Both the position numbers and the translations under genes were made by a program. A stretch of 64,000 nt of DNA from Mesorhizobium sp. ORS 3359 (GTDB taxonomy: Bacteria; Pseudomonadota; Alphaproteobacteria; Rhizobiales; Rhizobiaceae): positions 1-64,000 of the forward strand of contig CCNC01000185.1 of assembly GCA_000824845.1 (NCBI GenBank). Reading direction: 5' to 3'. The notes under the pieces are model-generated. The model made no database searches and was not told where the DNA came from. It saw only the letters and a program-made list of their open reading frames with translations. Shown piece after piece: positions 9,017 through 17,827 of this stretch. Each line of letters starts with the position of its first letter. Position 1 is the stretch's first letter.

Positions 9017-11086
9017 ATGTCGCAGCAGCCAGTGCAGAGCGTTTCGCGCAAGCTGATCCTGCTCATCAAGACCGGCTACTGGCTGGCGCTCACGATTATT
9101 GCCGCCATGGTGGTGGCCTCCTTCATTCTTCTGCAGCAGCTGATGGCTCAGCAGCAGCACAATGATGCCCTGCTCGACATCGTCTCGACGCAGAAGGCGC
9201 TGTCGCAGCGCATCGTCTTCCTGGCGAGCGCCACGGGCGCTGCCTCGCGCGACAAGCAGCCGGCGCTGGTCACCGCGCTCAAGCAGGCGACGGGCGAATT
9301 CGAAACCAGCTACGACCGGCTGCTCAAGGAGACCGGCGCCGATCCGCTGTCGCCGGCACGCAACGATCCGAAGTCGATCGAATATGTGCTGTTCAACAAG
9401 CCGTTCCACCTCGATTACTTCTCGGTCGGGCTCGTCGCCAATGGCGAAAGGCTGGTCTCGTCCTTTGAGTCGCAGCTTGGTATGCAGAGCAACGGCTACA
9501 AGGCCGGCGGCGAACGCGCCGGCCTCGACGCTTCCGTCGCCAATGCGACACTTTCCGGCTATGCCGCGCTCGGCCAGCGCATCAGCGCCTTCGCCGACGC
9601 GCAGTCCAGCAACATCCTCGACCTGCACCGCACGCTGTTCTTCGCCACCCTCGGCGTCATTGTGCTGGTGGCGCTGTTCATCTTCCGGCCGATGTCCAAC
9701 GCCATCCTGCGCAAGACCCGCGAGCTGGTGGACGCGCGCAACTCCATGGCCTTCATCGCCGTGCATGACGGCTTGACCGGTCTCCACAACCGCACCTTCC
9801 TGACCGACCATTTCGACACGTTGATCAAGGGCGCGCACCGGCGCCGCGAGCGCCTGGCGGTGGTCCAGTTCGATCTCGACCGCTTCAAGCAGATCAACGA
9901 CACGCTCGGACACGCCGCCGGCGACTATGTGCTGGTGGTGACGGCGCAGCGCATGCGCGATTCCTGCCGCGCGTCGGACCTCTGCGCGCGGCTCGGCGGC
10001 GACGAGTTCGTCATGATCCTCAACGGAGCCGGCACCACCGAGGACATCCATGCGCTGGCCAAGCGCATCCTTGCCGAAATCAACGAGCCGATCACCTTCC
10101 AGGGCACGACCATCATGCCTGGCGCCAGCGCCGGCATCGCGGTCTATCCGGTCGACGCCGACAATGCGCAGGACCTGCTCGTCCATGCCGACCTCGCCCT
10201 CTATTCCGCCAAGAAGCTCGGCGGCGGCAATTTCTCCTTCTTCTCGGAGGAGCTGCGGCGCGAGCTCGACTACCGCAAGCAGCTCGAACAGGACATCCGC
10301 ACGGCGATCGCCGAGAAGAGCTTCGAGGTCTATTTCCAGCCGCAAGTGTCGCTGACCAGCGGCAAGATCAGCGGCATCGAGGCATTGGTGCGCTGGAACC
10401 ACGCCACGCGCGGCATGATCTCGCCCGGCGAGTTCATTCCCGTCGCCGAGAAATGCGGCTTCATGCCGGATGTCGGCCGCATCGTCATCAGCAAGGCGAT
10501 CAACGAGGCCGCCGAATGGGATCGCGCCGGGATCGATTTCGGGCGCATTGCCGTCAATGTCTCCGGCACCGAACTTCGCGAGCCTGATTTCGACGAGTTC
10601 CTGTTCGGCACGCTGGAGCGCGCCGGGCTGGCGCCGCAAAAGCTTTCGCTGGAGATCGTCGAATCCGTCATCCTCGACGACGAGAAGACCGGAATCGCCG
10701 CCAAGCTCCGCCACATCCGCGCCGCCGGCGTGCATCTGGAGCTTGACGATTTCGGCACCGGCTATGCCTCGCTCAGCCACGTCAACCCGAACGAGATCGA
10801 CCGGCTGAAGATCGACCGGCGCTTTGTCCAGAACATCAATGAGAATGGCGACAACAGCAAGATCGTGCGCGCCATCACCGAGCTTGCCAGGGGGTTGGGG
10901 ATCTCGATCGTCGCCGAGGGCGCCGAGACCGAGGCCGAGCTCGACTCGCTGATGGCGATCGGCTGCGACCAGGTGCAGGGCTATTCCATCGCCTTCCCGA
11001 TGCCGCAGGACAAGGCGCGCGAATGGCTGGCGGCACGCAGCCCGAAGAAGGCGAAGCTGAAAGTGCTGCAGGGCAGCCTGGGCTAG
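9017..11086 (+). CDS. membrane GGDEF-EAL protein (diguanylate cyclase/phosphodiesterase)
   Basis: A 689-residue cyclic-di-GMP enzyme. Two membrane segments (residues ~18-40 and ~205-228) enclose a periplasmic helical sensor of about 165 residues resembling PilJ-type bundles. The GGDEF domain has an intact RLGGDEF motif near residue 327 and an inhibitory RxxD site five residues before it ([14 protein letters not shown]). The EAL domain follows with IEALVRWNH near 454 and [12 protein letters not shown], both intact. Sequence alone predicts both activities are possible, with product feedback on the cyclase. Single gene. Confidence 0.95.
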   Translation: MSQQPVQSVSRKLILLIKTGYWLALTIIAAMVVASFILLQQLMAQQQHNDALLDIVSTQKALSQRIVFLASATGAASRDKQPALVTALKQATGEFETSYDRLLKETGADPLSPARNDPKSIEYVLFNKPFHLDYFSVGLVANGERLVSSFESQLGMQSNGYKAGGERAGLDASVANATLSGYAALGQRISAFADAQSSNILDLHRTLFFATLGVIVLVALFIFRPMSNAILRKTRELVDARNSMAFIAVHDGLTGLHNRTFLTDHFDTLIKGAHRRRERLAVVQFDLDRFKQINDTLGHAAGDYVLVVTAQRMRDSCRASDLCARLGGDEFVMILNGAGTTEDIHALAKRILAEINEPITFQGTTIMPGASAGIAVYPVDADNAQDLLVHADLALYSAKKLGGGNFSFFSEELRRELDYRKQLEQDIRTAIAEKSFEVYFQPQVSLTSGKISGIEALVRWNHATRGMISPGEFIPVAEKCGFMPDVGRIVISKAINEAAEWDRAGIDFGRIAVNVSGTELREPDFDEFLFGTLERAGLAPQKLSLEIVESVILDDEKTGIAAKLRHIRAAGVHLELDDFGTGYASLSHVNPNEIDRLKIDRRFVQNINENGDNSKIVRAITELARGLGISIVAEGAETEAELDSLMAIGCDQVQGYSIAFPMPQDKAREWLAARSPKKAKLKVLQGSLG

Positions 11087-11157
11087 CGCAACCGTCGACA
11101 AGCTTGACACAACCGGGCGTCATGGCGGCCTATCGGGATCGCAACCGGGTTTTGCGA

Positions 11158-11895
11158 ATGCCGCTTCGTTATATCCTGTCGTTCCTGCTGCTTGTCGCAT
11201 CGCCCGCCTCGGCCGCCGACCGCACCATCTACCTCACTTTCGACGACGGTCCGCTGAACGGTACAGCCAACATCCTCGACGTGCTGCAGGCCGAGCAGGT
11301 GCCCGCGACTTTGTTCATGGTCGGCATGCATGCCGAGGCGAACGCCACCAACCGGGCACTGCTGCAGCGGGCTAAATCGATGCCGCTTGTGACGATCGGC
11401 AACCACAGCTACAGCCATGCCTATAATCACTACCGGCATTTCTACGGCGACACCGAGGGCGTGGTCGCCGACATGCTGAAGGCCAATGTTGTGCTCGGGC
11501 TGAAGCCGGCCGTGCATGCGCGGCTGCCCGGACGCGACGTGTTCCGGCTGCCCAATTACTCGAAGGACGACAATTCGCTCGGGCTGGCCGAGGCCGGCCG
11601 CGAGGATCCGGACTACGAATTCGTCGCGGCTTCAGGCTTCTGGCTTTACGGCTGGGATCACGAGTGGGTGCATGAGGACAGCGGCAAGCCGGTTCAGAGC
11701 GTCGACCATCTGGTCAGCGAGATCGACCATCTGTTCGGTTACGGCCATTTCGCCAGGCCGAACAAGCTGATCCTGCTCATGCATGACGAGATGTTCCAGG
11801 ACGCTTTCGACGGCAAGACGAAGCTGACGGCCTTGATCGCGGCGCTCAGGCTGCGCCACTACGCTTTCGGGGCGATTGCGGGCTACGACCAGTAG
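11158..11895 (+). CDS. secreted polysaccharide deacetylase (NodB-homology domain)
   Basis: Carbohydrate esterase-4 type deacetylase of about 245 residues, probably acting on peptidoglycan or another N-acetylated glycan in the periplasm. The metal and base motifs are visible: YLTFDDGPLNG and NHSYSHAYNH, the D and H-x3-H set. A signal peptide MPLRYILSFLLLVASPASA precedes ADRTIYL. ATG 11158 gives a clean signal peptide; ATG 11122 in the same frame is an alternative, and neither has a strong ribosome-binding site. It follows the GGDEF/EAL gene by 71 bp, possibly co-transcribed. Confidence 0.9.
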   Translation: MPLRYILSFLLLVASPASAADRTIYLTFDDGPLNGTANILDVLQAEQVPATLFMVGMHAEANATNRALLQRAKSMPLVTIGNHSYSHAYNHYRHFYGDTEGVVADMLKANVVLGLKPAVHARLPGRDVFRLPNYSKDDNSLGLAEAGREDPDYEFVAASGFWLYGWDHEWVHEDSGKPVQSVDHLVSEIDHLFGYGHFARPNKLILLMHDEMFQDAFDGKTKLTALIAALRLRHYAFGAIAGYDQ

Positions 11896-11899
11896 TTGG

Positions 11900-12418
11900 T
11901 TATAGTTTGACCCTCCGACCCGGTCTGAGCGAACGAGGCGGGATATCTTCCTTTTCTACGGGAAACGACGTCAGCAAGCTTCCAAAGCTGGGGGCTTCGA
12001 CATTCGCCCGCAGCGCCGCCAGCATGTCGGCGAATTCCGCGAGCCGTTCGTCCGGCAGACCGGCCCGCAGCCGCTTGTCGAACGCGACGGCAGCAAGGCG
12101 GAGCCTTTCGAACAGCGCTTCTCCGGCTTCGGTCAGTGCCACCTGGTGGACCCTGCGGTTTTCGGGATCGCGGCGGCGCGTCAGCAACCCCTGCGCCTCC
12201 ATGGCGTTGAGGTGATGCGTCAGCGTCGCGCCCTGGATGCCGATCATGCCGGCGAGTTCGCGCTGGTTGGCAAGTTCCTTCGACTTGACCGACAGCAAGG
12301 TCAGCCAGACCGGCAGCGTGCCGCCGGCCTCGACCAGCGCGGCATCGAAGGCCTGCGCCACCACTTTCGAGGTGCGGGCGAGGTTCATGCCGACGGGCGG
12401 GCGGTCAAATGGTGTCAT
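11900..12418 (-). CDS. MarR-family transcriptional regulator
   Basis: A winged-helix protein of about 172 residues with ELAGMIGIQGATLTHHLNAM as recognition region and the wing LLTRRRDPENRRVHQVALTE. The C-terminus continues about 30 residues past the usual MarR end with a basic tail (RSLRPGRRVKL). ATG at 12418 (MTPFDRPP) is preferred; 12436 is also possible and neither has a clear ribosome-binding site. Divergent from a small membrane protein gene with a strong palindrome between them, the usual autoregulation layout. Confidence 0.9.
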   Translation of the reverse strand: MTPFDRPPVGMNLARTSKVVAQAFDAALVEAGGTLPVWLTLLSVKSKELANQRELAGMIGIQGATLTHHLNAMEAQGLLTRRRDPENRRVHQVALTEAGEALFERLRLAAVAFDKRLRAGLPDERLAEFADMLAALRANVEAPSFGSLLTSFPVEKEDIPPRSLRPGRRVKL

Positions 12419-12467
12419 GACGTGACAGTAGAGCATGCAATGAGAACGTGAAACTCGGCTCTATGAA

Positions 12468-12496
12468 TTGACATCTAATCGTTAGATATCTAACTT
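12468..12496. promoter_or_regulatory. MarR operator overlapping a promoter
   Basis: A perfect 14-bp palindrome GTTAGATATCTAAC occupies 12481-12494. With the preceding ATCTAA (12473-12478) it makes three alternating half-sites ATCTAA/TTAGAT/ATCTAA. A TTGACA -35-like box at 12468-12473 and TAACTT at 12491-12496, 17 bp apart and reading rightward, place the palindrome inside the promoter of the membrane protein gene. Binding here would block that promoter and probably the marR promoter as well. Confidence 0.7.
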
Positions 12497-12560
12497 TGTC
12501 TTATTGATGGCGTCGCGACATGGCAGCGACGTGCGGCGGGCGGCAGAGAGGAATGCGGTC

Positions 12561-12968
12561 ATGCAATATGTCTATATCGTCATCATCGGCCTGCACGTCA
12601 TGGCCGGCGTGTTCTGGGCCGGCACGACCATTGCGGTCGCCCGCGATCCGGAGATCAAGGCGGAGCGCTTCATCCGGCCGCAGCTCGGCGCCTCCGGTCT
12701 GGTGTTCCTGACCGGCATACTGCTCTGGTATTTCTTCCATGAGGGCGCATTCGGCCCGATGGAGAAGGCGCTGGCGCTCGGCATTGTGACCGCGCTGATC
12801 GCCGCCGGCGTGCAGGGCGCGCTCGTCGCCTCCGCCAGCCGGCAACTGGCTGGCGCCGACCAAGCGACGCAGACCCAGCTGCGGGCGAAAATGACCAGAG
12901 GCGAACGCATCGCCGGCGGGCTGCTGGTCATCACGGTGTTTTGCATGGCGACCGCCAAGCTGTTCTGA
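12561..12968 (+). CDS. small integral membrane protein, four predicted helices
   Basis: A 135-residue hydrophobic protein with segments at about residues 3-22 (YVYIVIIGLHVMAGVFWAG), 40-60, 68-92 and 112-133. No catalytic motif is recognised; early His and Arg residues (GLHVMAG, VARDPE) are seen in CopD/DUF2269-like membrane proteins, a weak resemblance only. Start ATG 12561 has AGAGGA upstream at 12546-12551. Controlled by the divergent MarR gene, so perhaps a response to a small toxic compound. Confidence 0.75.
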   Translation: MQYVYIVIIGLHVMAGVFWAGTTIAVARDPEIKAERFIRPQLGASGLVFLTGILLWYFFHEGAFGPMEKALALGIVTALIAAGVQGALVASASRQLAGADQATQTQLRAKMTRGERIAGGLLVITVFCMATAKLF

Positions 12969-13088
12969 AACCGCACGGCCGGCAAAACCGACCGGGCGCG
13001 GCGCGCAACGGACCAGAGCGGCAGGTGGCTCTCCTTGCAAAGGTCCGTTGCGCGTCACCAACCTGCGGCCGAGCGATCAAAGCACCCT

Positions 13089-13871
13089 CTAAGCCATTTC
13101 GGGGCGCCTGGAGGCCTCGCGAATGGCTTTGTGGATATTGCGCTGCAGGTCCATGAAAGCAGCGCTCTCCATGACCTCCTCGCGGCGCGGGCGATCGATG
13201 TCGACGTCAAAAGTCCGCATGATGCGCCCCGGGCCGATGCCCATCACGACAATGCGGTCCGACAGATAGACGGCCTCTTCGACGTCGTGGGTGACGAAGA
13301 GCACGGTCAGCCTGTGCTCCTCCCAGATCTGGGTGAGCAGCTCCTGCATCTGATGCCTGGTCAGGGCATCGAGCGCACCGAAAGGCTCGTCCATCAAGAG
13401 CATCTTGGGGCGGTAGGAAAGCGCGCGCGCAATGGCGACGCGCTGCTTCATGCCGCCCGACAGTTCGGATGGATAGAGATTGGCCGAATGCGGGAGCTTG
13501 ACCAGGTCGAGATGTTCAAGCGCGATCCTGCGGCAGGTGGCGCGGTCATGGCCGGCGGCCTTGAGAGCGAACTCGATGTTCTGCTGCGCCGTCAGCCAGG
13601 GCAGCAGCGTATAGGACTGGAAGACGACGCCGCGATCGAGACCCGGCTTCAGGATCGGCGATCCGTCGATGTCGAGCTCGCCCGCGTCGAAATCCTGCAG
13701 TCCGGCGACGATCGACAGCAGCGTGCTCTTGCCGCAGCCCGACGTGCCGACCAGCGACACGAACTCGTTGTCGGCGAGGTCGAGATTGATGTCGCGCAGC
13801 ACTTCGGTGCGCCGCGCTCCGGTGCCGAAACTCTTGTGAAGGCCCTTGATGCGCAGTTTTGGGGAATTCAT
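13089..13871 (-). CDS. ABC importer ATPase, SsuB/TauB type
   Basis: A 260-residue ATP-binding subunit of a nitrate/sulfonate/taurine-type importer. Walker A GTSGCGKSTLL, signature LSGGMKQRVAIARAL, Walker B MLLMDEPFGALD and the switch His in LFVTHDVEEA are all intact. Third gene of the SBP-permease-ATPase operon, 13 bp after the permease. The operon reads from a promoter carrying a 19-bp repeat shared with the adjacent dehydrogenase genes. The substrate is therefore likely the compound those enzymes oxidise. Confidence 0.93.
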   Translation of the reverse strand: MNSPKLRIKGLHKSFGTGARRTEVLRDINLDLADNEFVSLVGTSGCGKSTLLSIVAGLQDFDAGELDIDGSPILKPGLDRGVVFQSYTLLPWLTAQQNIEFALKAAGHDRATCRRIALEHLDLVKLPHSANLYPSELSGGMKQRVAIARALSYRPKMLLMDEPFGALDALTRHQMQELLTQIWEEHRLTVLFVTHDVEEAVYLSDRIVVMGIGPGRIMRTFDVDIDRPRREEVMESAAFMDLQRNIHKAIREASRRPEMA

Positions 13872-13884
13872 CGGCCGGGCCTCG

Positions 13885-14763
13885 TCATGAACGGCTGTCC
13901 TGGCGGAACAGCACCTTGCCCAGCGCCTTCATGACCTGGTCGGTGATCAGGCCGAGGATGCCGAGCAGAAGGATGTAGCCGATGATGGTGTTGGTCTGGA
14001 AATAGCGCTGCGAGACGGTGATGCGATAGCCCAGGCCGGACGTCGCAGCGACGAGCTCGGCCAGCACCAGCCAGGTCCAGGCCCAGCCCAGGCTGATGCG
14101 CAACGTATCCCAGATGCCCGGCAAGGCGCTGGGCACCACGATGCGCGTCAGGATCTTGCGGTCCGGCAGGCCGAGCGTCCGGCCGAGACCGACGAAGTCG
14201 GCCGGCACGCGCTTGACGTTGTCCATGATCATCAGCACCTGCTGGAAGAAGGTGCCGATGAAGATGATCAGGAATTTCTGGACGTCGCTCGTGCCCGCCC
14301 ACAGGATGGAGAGCGGCACGAAGGCGACGACCGGCATATAGCGGATGAAATCGACCAGCGGCTCGATGGCCGCTTCCCAGGTCCGGAAGCCGCCGATCAG
14401 CACGCCGATCGGAATGGCGAGCGCCGAGGCGATGAGAAAGCCGACCGAAATACGGTAGATCGAGGCCTCGAGATCGGTGAGCAGCGTGCCGTCGGCCCAG
14501 AGCTTGCCAAGCTGCGTCGCCACGCTGGCGGGCGACGGCAGGAAGATCGGCTTGACCAGGTCGAGGGCCGTCGCCGCCCACCAGGCGAGGCCGAGACCGG
14601 CAAAGACGGCCACGGCGATGATCAGGAAGCGGGAGCGCGCGATGGGCGCGCCGATCCCGGAGGAGCGGCGACGGCGCATCGCCTGCCTGGCGGCAGGTCC
14701 CGTCGCCGGGCCAGGCGCGCTCGCTTTGCCGACAGGCTCGTCGGGCATCTCGGCGGCCGCCAC
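13885..14763 (-). CDS. ABC importer permease, SsuC/TauC type
   Basis: A 292-residue inner-membrane permease with a long cytoplasmic N-terminus rich in Ala, Pro and Arg, then about six membrane helices. The conserved BPD_transp_1 loop is visible near GLGRTLGLPDRKILTRIVVP, the EAA-like contact with the ATPase. The C-terminus TDQVMKALGKVLFRQD is typical of the SsuC/TauC group. Lies 8 bp downstream of the binding-protein gene and 13 bp before the ATPase gene. Confidence 0.92.
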   Translation of the reverse strand: MAAAEMPDEPVGKASAPGPATGPAARQAMRRRRSSGIGAPIARSRFLIIAVAVFAGLGLAWWAATALDLVKPIFLPSPASVATQLGKLWADGTLLTDLEASIYRISVGFLIASALAIPIGVLIGGFRTWEAAIEPLVDFIRYMPVVAFVPLSILWAGTSDVQKFLIIFIGTFFQQVLMIMDNVKRVPADFVGLGRTLGLPDRKILTRIVVPSALPGIWDTLRISLGWAWTWLVLAELVAATSGLGYRITVSQRYFQTNTIIGYILLLGILGLITDQVMKALGKVLFRQDSRS

Positions 14764-14771
14764 GAACCGGC

Positions 14772-15776
14772 CTACTGCGCGGCCTTAACGAAGGCCGGAT
14801 CGATCATCTGCTCCGGCGTCACGTCGGCCTGAAGCAGCCCGGCATTCTTGGCGGCGGCCTGGACGTCGGCGAATGTCTTGGTGGAAAAATCGCCTGTCAG
14901 CGCGCTCTTGTTCTCGGCAAGGGAATAGTAGCGCACGCCGTCGAAGGCGGTGTTGAGGTCCTCGACGCTCGAGCCGACCGCCTTGGAGATGATGGCGCGG
15001 CCGCCGGGCGTGTCGGCATTGTAGTCCTTGAGCGCGGCATCCCAGGCCTTGATCATGGCAAGCACCTGGCCGGGCCGCGACTTGATCACCTCGTCGCGCA
15101 CCACCAGCACGTCGCTGATCAGGCCGGGATCCTCGCCGGCGGTGAACAGAAGCTTGACGTCCTTGTTCTGCGCCCTGGCCGTGGTGAGATAGGGCTCATA
15201 AGTGACCGCGACCGGGACGCGGCCGGCAATCAGCGCGCTGCCGGCATCCGCCGCCGGCATCGGCACCGGCTGGACGTCGGCAATCGACATGCCGTTCTTG
15301 GCCAGCGCATATTTCAGCAGGATGTCGCTGGTCGTGCCTTCCTCGAAGGCGACCTGCTTGCCCTTGAGATCGGCGACCGAGTTGACGTCCTTGCCGGCGA
15401 TCATGGCGTCGGCCGTCATCGAGACGTCGAGCAGCAGCACGATCTTGACCGGCAGGCCGGCCGCAACCATGCCCATGGCGGTGTGGGTGGCGATGTTCGC
15501 CGCATCGAGCTGGCCGCTCGCCAAGGCGGCATTGATGTCCTTGTCCTCGGTGAAGTTGACGATCTGGACGTCCGACAGACCGCTCGCCTTGAACAGACCC
15601 TTGACTTCGGCGACATGCCACTGGCCGTAGCCCAGCCATGGCTCAATGCCGATCTTGAACGATCCGGCCTCGGGCGTCGCGGGAATGGCCGTATCGGCGG
15701 CGTGGGCCAGCGGGGCGAAGCCGAGGGCGGCCGCCATCACGAGCGAACGGAATTGTCCTGTGAGGTTACGCATCAT
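14772..15776 (-). CDS. periplasmic binding protein, SsuA/TauA/NMT1-like
   Basis: A 334-residue solute-binding protein with a signal peptide (MMRNLTGQFRSLVMAAALGF, cleavage near AHA-ADT). The first beta strand and loop IGIEPWLGYGQWHVAEVKGL and the FEEGTTSDILLKYAL motif match the nitrate/sulfonate/taurine-binding family. ATG 15776 has GGGGA six bases upstream; the open extension to 15887 is not coding-like. First gene of the importer operon, with a 19-bp operator copy at 15924-15942 in its promoter region. A sulfonate is the favoured ligand by family and context. Confidence 0.92.
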   Translation of the reverse strand: MMRNLTGQFRSLVMAAALGFAPLAHAADTAIPATPEAGSFKIGIEPWLGYGQWHVAEVKGLFKASGLSDVQIVNFTEDKDINAALASGQLDAANIATHTAMGMVAAGLPVKIVLLLDVSMTADAMIAGKDVNSVADLKGKQVAFEEGTTSDILLKYALAKNGMSIADVQPVPMPAADAGSALIAGRVPVAVTYEPYLTTARAQNKDVKLLFTAGEDPGLISDVLVVRDEVIKSRPGQVLAMIKAWDAALKDYNADTPGGRAIISKAVGSSVEDLNTAFDGVRYYSLAENKSALTGDFSTKTFADVQAAAKNAGLLQADVTPEQMIDPAFVKAAQ

Positions 15777-15923
15777 CTTTGTTCCCCTTGATGATTCAGA
15801 GCGCTTTTTTGAGCCAAACTTCCTGTCTGGCGAGAATGCGGCTTCTGCTTCTTGCGGCACTGTGCCTCGGCGTCTTACCTGCCACAATATTCAACGTCGG
15901 CGGCGATGGATGTCAAGGCTAAA

Positions 15924-15942
15924 ATACATACATGCATATACA
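15924..15942 (+). promoter_or_regulatory. 19-bp operator copy A, upstream of the ABC importer operon
   Basis: ATACATACATGCATATACA. It lies about 150 bp upstream of the binding-protein start, between that gene and the 3' end of the GntR regulator gene, in an A/T-rich patch. The same sequence recurs with one change at 20086-20104 and, on the opposite strand with two changes, at 19176-19194. The shape (alternating TATAC/GTATA) resembles HutC-subfamily GntR operators. Confidence 0.75.
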
Positions 15943-16029
15943 AGCTGGAGGCGCTGATTTCCGCGCTCTTGGCAGCATTTGGGCAGGCTCCACTCGTAAC
16001 TGGCGCCATGGGGAATAGTCCCGGCCGCT

Positions 16030-16761
16030 TCAGGTCTTGCGCGACGGAGAATAGCGGCTGCCGAGCGAGTAGCGGCTGCCGACATAGGTCAGTTTGCTGA
16101 TGGTGGCGACGACCGCGCCGGTCCATGTCCGGCGATGCAGGAGAAGGCAGCAGTCGCCGACGTTGATGGCCAGATGCCGCGCGGTCTCGGCATCGGCCGG
16201 GACAGCGGAAATGATGTGTTCGACCTCGGTCACCGGCGTCTTCTGCATCAGGTAATCATAGGTCGCCGTCTTGGAGAAATCTTGCTTGTCATAGTCGGGT
16301 ATCAGGCTCGGGTTGACGAAGCGCTCTTCCAGTTGGACAGGCAGGTCATTCTCGAAATTGACGACCACCGAATGATAGACAGCAGTGCGCTTGGCGAATT
16401 CGAAGGACAGCGAGAGCTCCTTGGTCGGCGTGATTTTTTCGAGGACGAGAACCTCGGAGCGATGCCTGTTGCCGCGCGCGACGATCTCGGCCGCGATGTT
16501 GTTGATCTCGATCAGCGTCGATTGTGGCTTTGGCGGCGCGATGAATGTCCCCACGCCCTGCAACCGGATCAGGAAGCCGGCCGAGGTCAGTTCCCGCAAG
16601 GCGCGGTGGACGGTCATGCGCGACACGCCGAGCGCGGCCACGAATTCATTCTCGGACGGCAGCTTGCTGTCCTTGGTCCACTTGCCGGTTCCGATGTTGG
16701 TCAGGATATAGTCCTTGACCTTCTCGTAGAGGGGGCTGGCCGTATCGGGCAAAGCACTCAT
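16030..16761 (-). CDS. HutC-subfamily GntR transcriptional regulator
   Basis: A 243-residue repressor: GntR winged helix (PLYEKVKDYILTNIGTG, then KLPSENEFVAALGVSRMTVH and the wing GFLIRLQGVGTFIA) followed by a UTRA ligand domain (residues ~95-235). It ends in a short duplication GSRYSL-GSRYSP. It closely resembles histidine-utilisation repressors in layout, but no hut gene lies nearby. Third gene of the hisD-adh-gntR unit, 31 bp after the alcohol dehydrogenase. It is the best candidate for binding the three 19-bp repeats here, giving autoregulation. Confidence 0.92.
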   Translation of the reverse strand: MSALPDTASPLYEKVKDYILTNIGTGKWTKDSKLPSENEFVAALGVSRMTVHRALRELTSAGFLIRLQGVGTFIAPPKPQSTLIEINNIAAEIVARGNRHRSEVLVLEKITPTKELSLSFEFAKRTAVYHSVVVNFENDLPVQLEERFVNPSLIPDYDKQDFSKTATYDYLMQKTPVTEVEHIISAVPADAETARHLAINVGDCCLLLHRRTWTGAVVATISKLTYVGSRYSLGSRYSPSRKT

Positions 16762-16792
16762 TTCAAAAGTCCTTTCCGGCGAACATCGGAAA

Positions 16793-17815
16793 TCAGGTGC
16801 CGGCAGGCTGCCGCAGCCGGATAATGGTTTTCAAGCCGTCGCCCTGCCCCGCCAGAAGACGCTCATAAGCGGCGGGAATATCATCCAGGCCGATCTCGCG
16901 ATCGATCAGGCTGATCAGCGGTCCGGACAGCTCCGCCAGCATCCCGATGGCGTCGGGCAGCTCATCGGCAAAGGCATGGCAGCCCAGCAGACCGATCTCG
17001 CGCTCGACCAGCATGTTGGGGTTGATGTCGAGGCGGCCGTGGAAAATGCCGACCAGCGCGACGGTGGCGCCGGAACCCAGAACACCCAGCAGCTGGTTGA
17101 GCGCGGCGATGCTGCCGGTGGCCTCGACGGCCGCAAGCAGAGGCGCGTCGGTGGTCGCGGCGGCAATGGCCTCGCGGTCGAGATCGACGATGGTGGCGCC
17201 GGTCACCCGGGCGACCCGCTCGCAGCGCGCCTTGTTGCGGTCGGCGATCAGCACCCTGCCCGGGAACGTCCGCGACAAAAGCAGCGCCGTCAGGCCGCCG
17301 ATGGTGCCGCAGCCGACGACAAGCACCGAACCCGCGGTCTTCGGCAGGCGCCGCACGGCATGCAGCGCGACGGCGAGCGGCTCGGCCATCGCCGCCACTC
17401 TTTCATCGAGCGCGGCGTCGATGACATGCAGCAGGCGCGCCGGCAGCACCGTCTCCTCGGCAAAGCCGCCGTCGCATATTTCGCCGACGAAGCCCAGCGA
17501 GGCGCACAGATGCCGCCTGCCCGCGCGGCATTGCGCGCATTCCCCGCACCAGAAGCGGGAATCGGCGACGACCCGGTCGCCCACGGCGACGGTATCGACG
17601 CCCGCGCCGACCGCGACCACCGTGCCTGTCAATTCATGGCCGGCCGTCGACGGCGCGCGGCTTATCCATTGTCCGGTGCGGAAATTGTGGAGGTCGGAGC
17701 CGCAGATGCCGGCGGCGTCGACATTGAGCTTCACCCAGCCCGCCTCGGGAGCCCCCGGCGCGGCGACATCCTCGACGCGCAGGTCGCCGGGTCCATGCAG
17801 TCTGGCGGCCTTCAT
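16793..17815 (-). CDS. zinc-dependent medium-chain alcohol dehydrogenase
   Basis: A 340-residue MDR dehydrogenase. Catalytic zinc region GICGSDLHNF and GHELTG; structural zinc cysteines CGECAQCRAGRRHLC; nucleotide-binding GCGTIGGLTALL. It begins 12 bp after the HisD-like gene and precedes the GntR gene, all on one transcript. In known 2,3-dihydroxypropane-1-sulfonate catabolism, a HisD-type enzyme works with C2-dehydrogenases that interconvert stereoisomers; this protein could do that job. Substrate not proven. Confidence 0.9.
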   Translation of the reverse strand: MKAARLHGPGDLRVEDVAAPGAPEAGWVKLNVDAAGICGSDLHNFRTGQWISRAPSTAGHELTGTVVAVGAGVDTVAVGDRVVADSRFWCGECAQCRAGRRHLCASLGFVGEICDGGFAEETVLPARLLHVIDAALDERVAAMAEPLAVALHAVRRLPKTAGSVLVVGCGTIGGLTALLLSRTFPGRVLIADRNKARCERVARVTGATIVDLDREAIAAATTDAPLLAAVEATGSIAALNQLLGVLGSGATVALVGIFHGRLDINPNMLVEREIGLLGCHAFADELPDAIGMLAELSGPLISLIDREIGLDDIPAAYERLLAGQGDGLKTIIRLRQPAGT

Positions 17816-17827
17816 CGCGCCGGCCCG

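Noticed and set aside
8717-11110. A continuous minus-strand frame of about 800 codons upstream of kbl, antisense to the GGDEF/EAL gene
   Set aside because: It lacks any recognisable domain, and the kbl start is fixed by family alignment at 8716. Long antisense frames are common in high-G+C DNA.
16030-16089. An 18-bp tandem duplication at the end of the GntR gene as a phase-variation site
   Set aside because: Only two imperfect copies (GSRYSL, GSRYSP) and both are in frame; similar Gly-Arg-Tyr endings are normal in HutC-type proteins.
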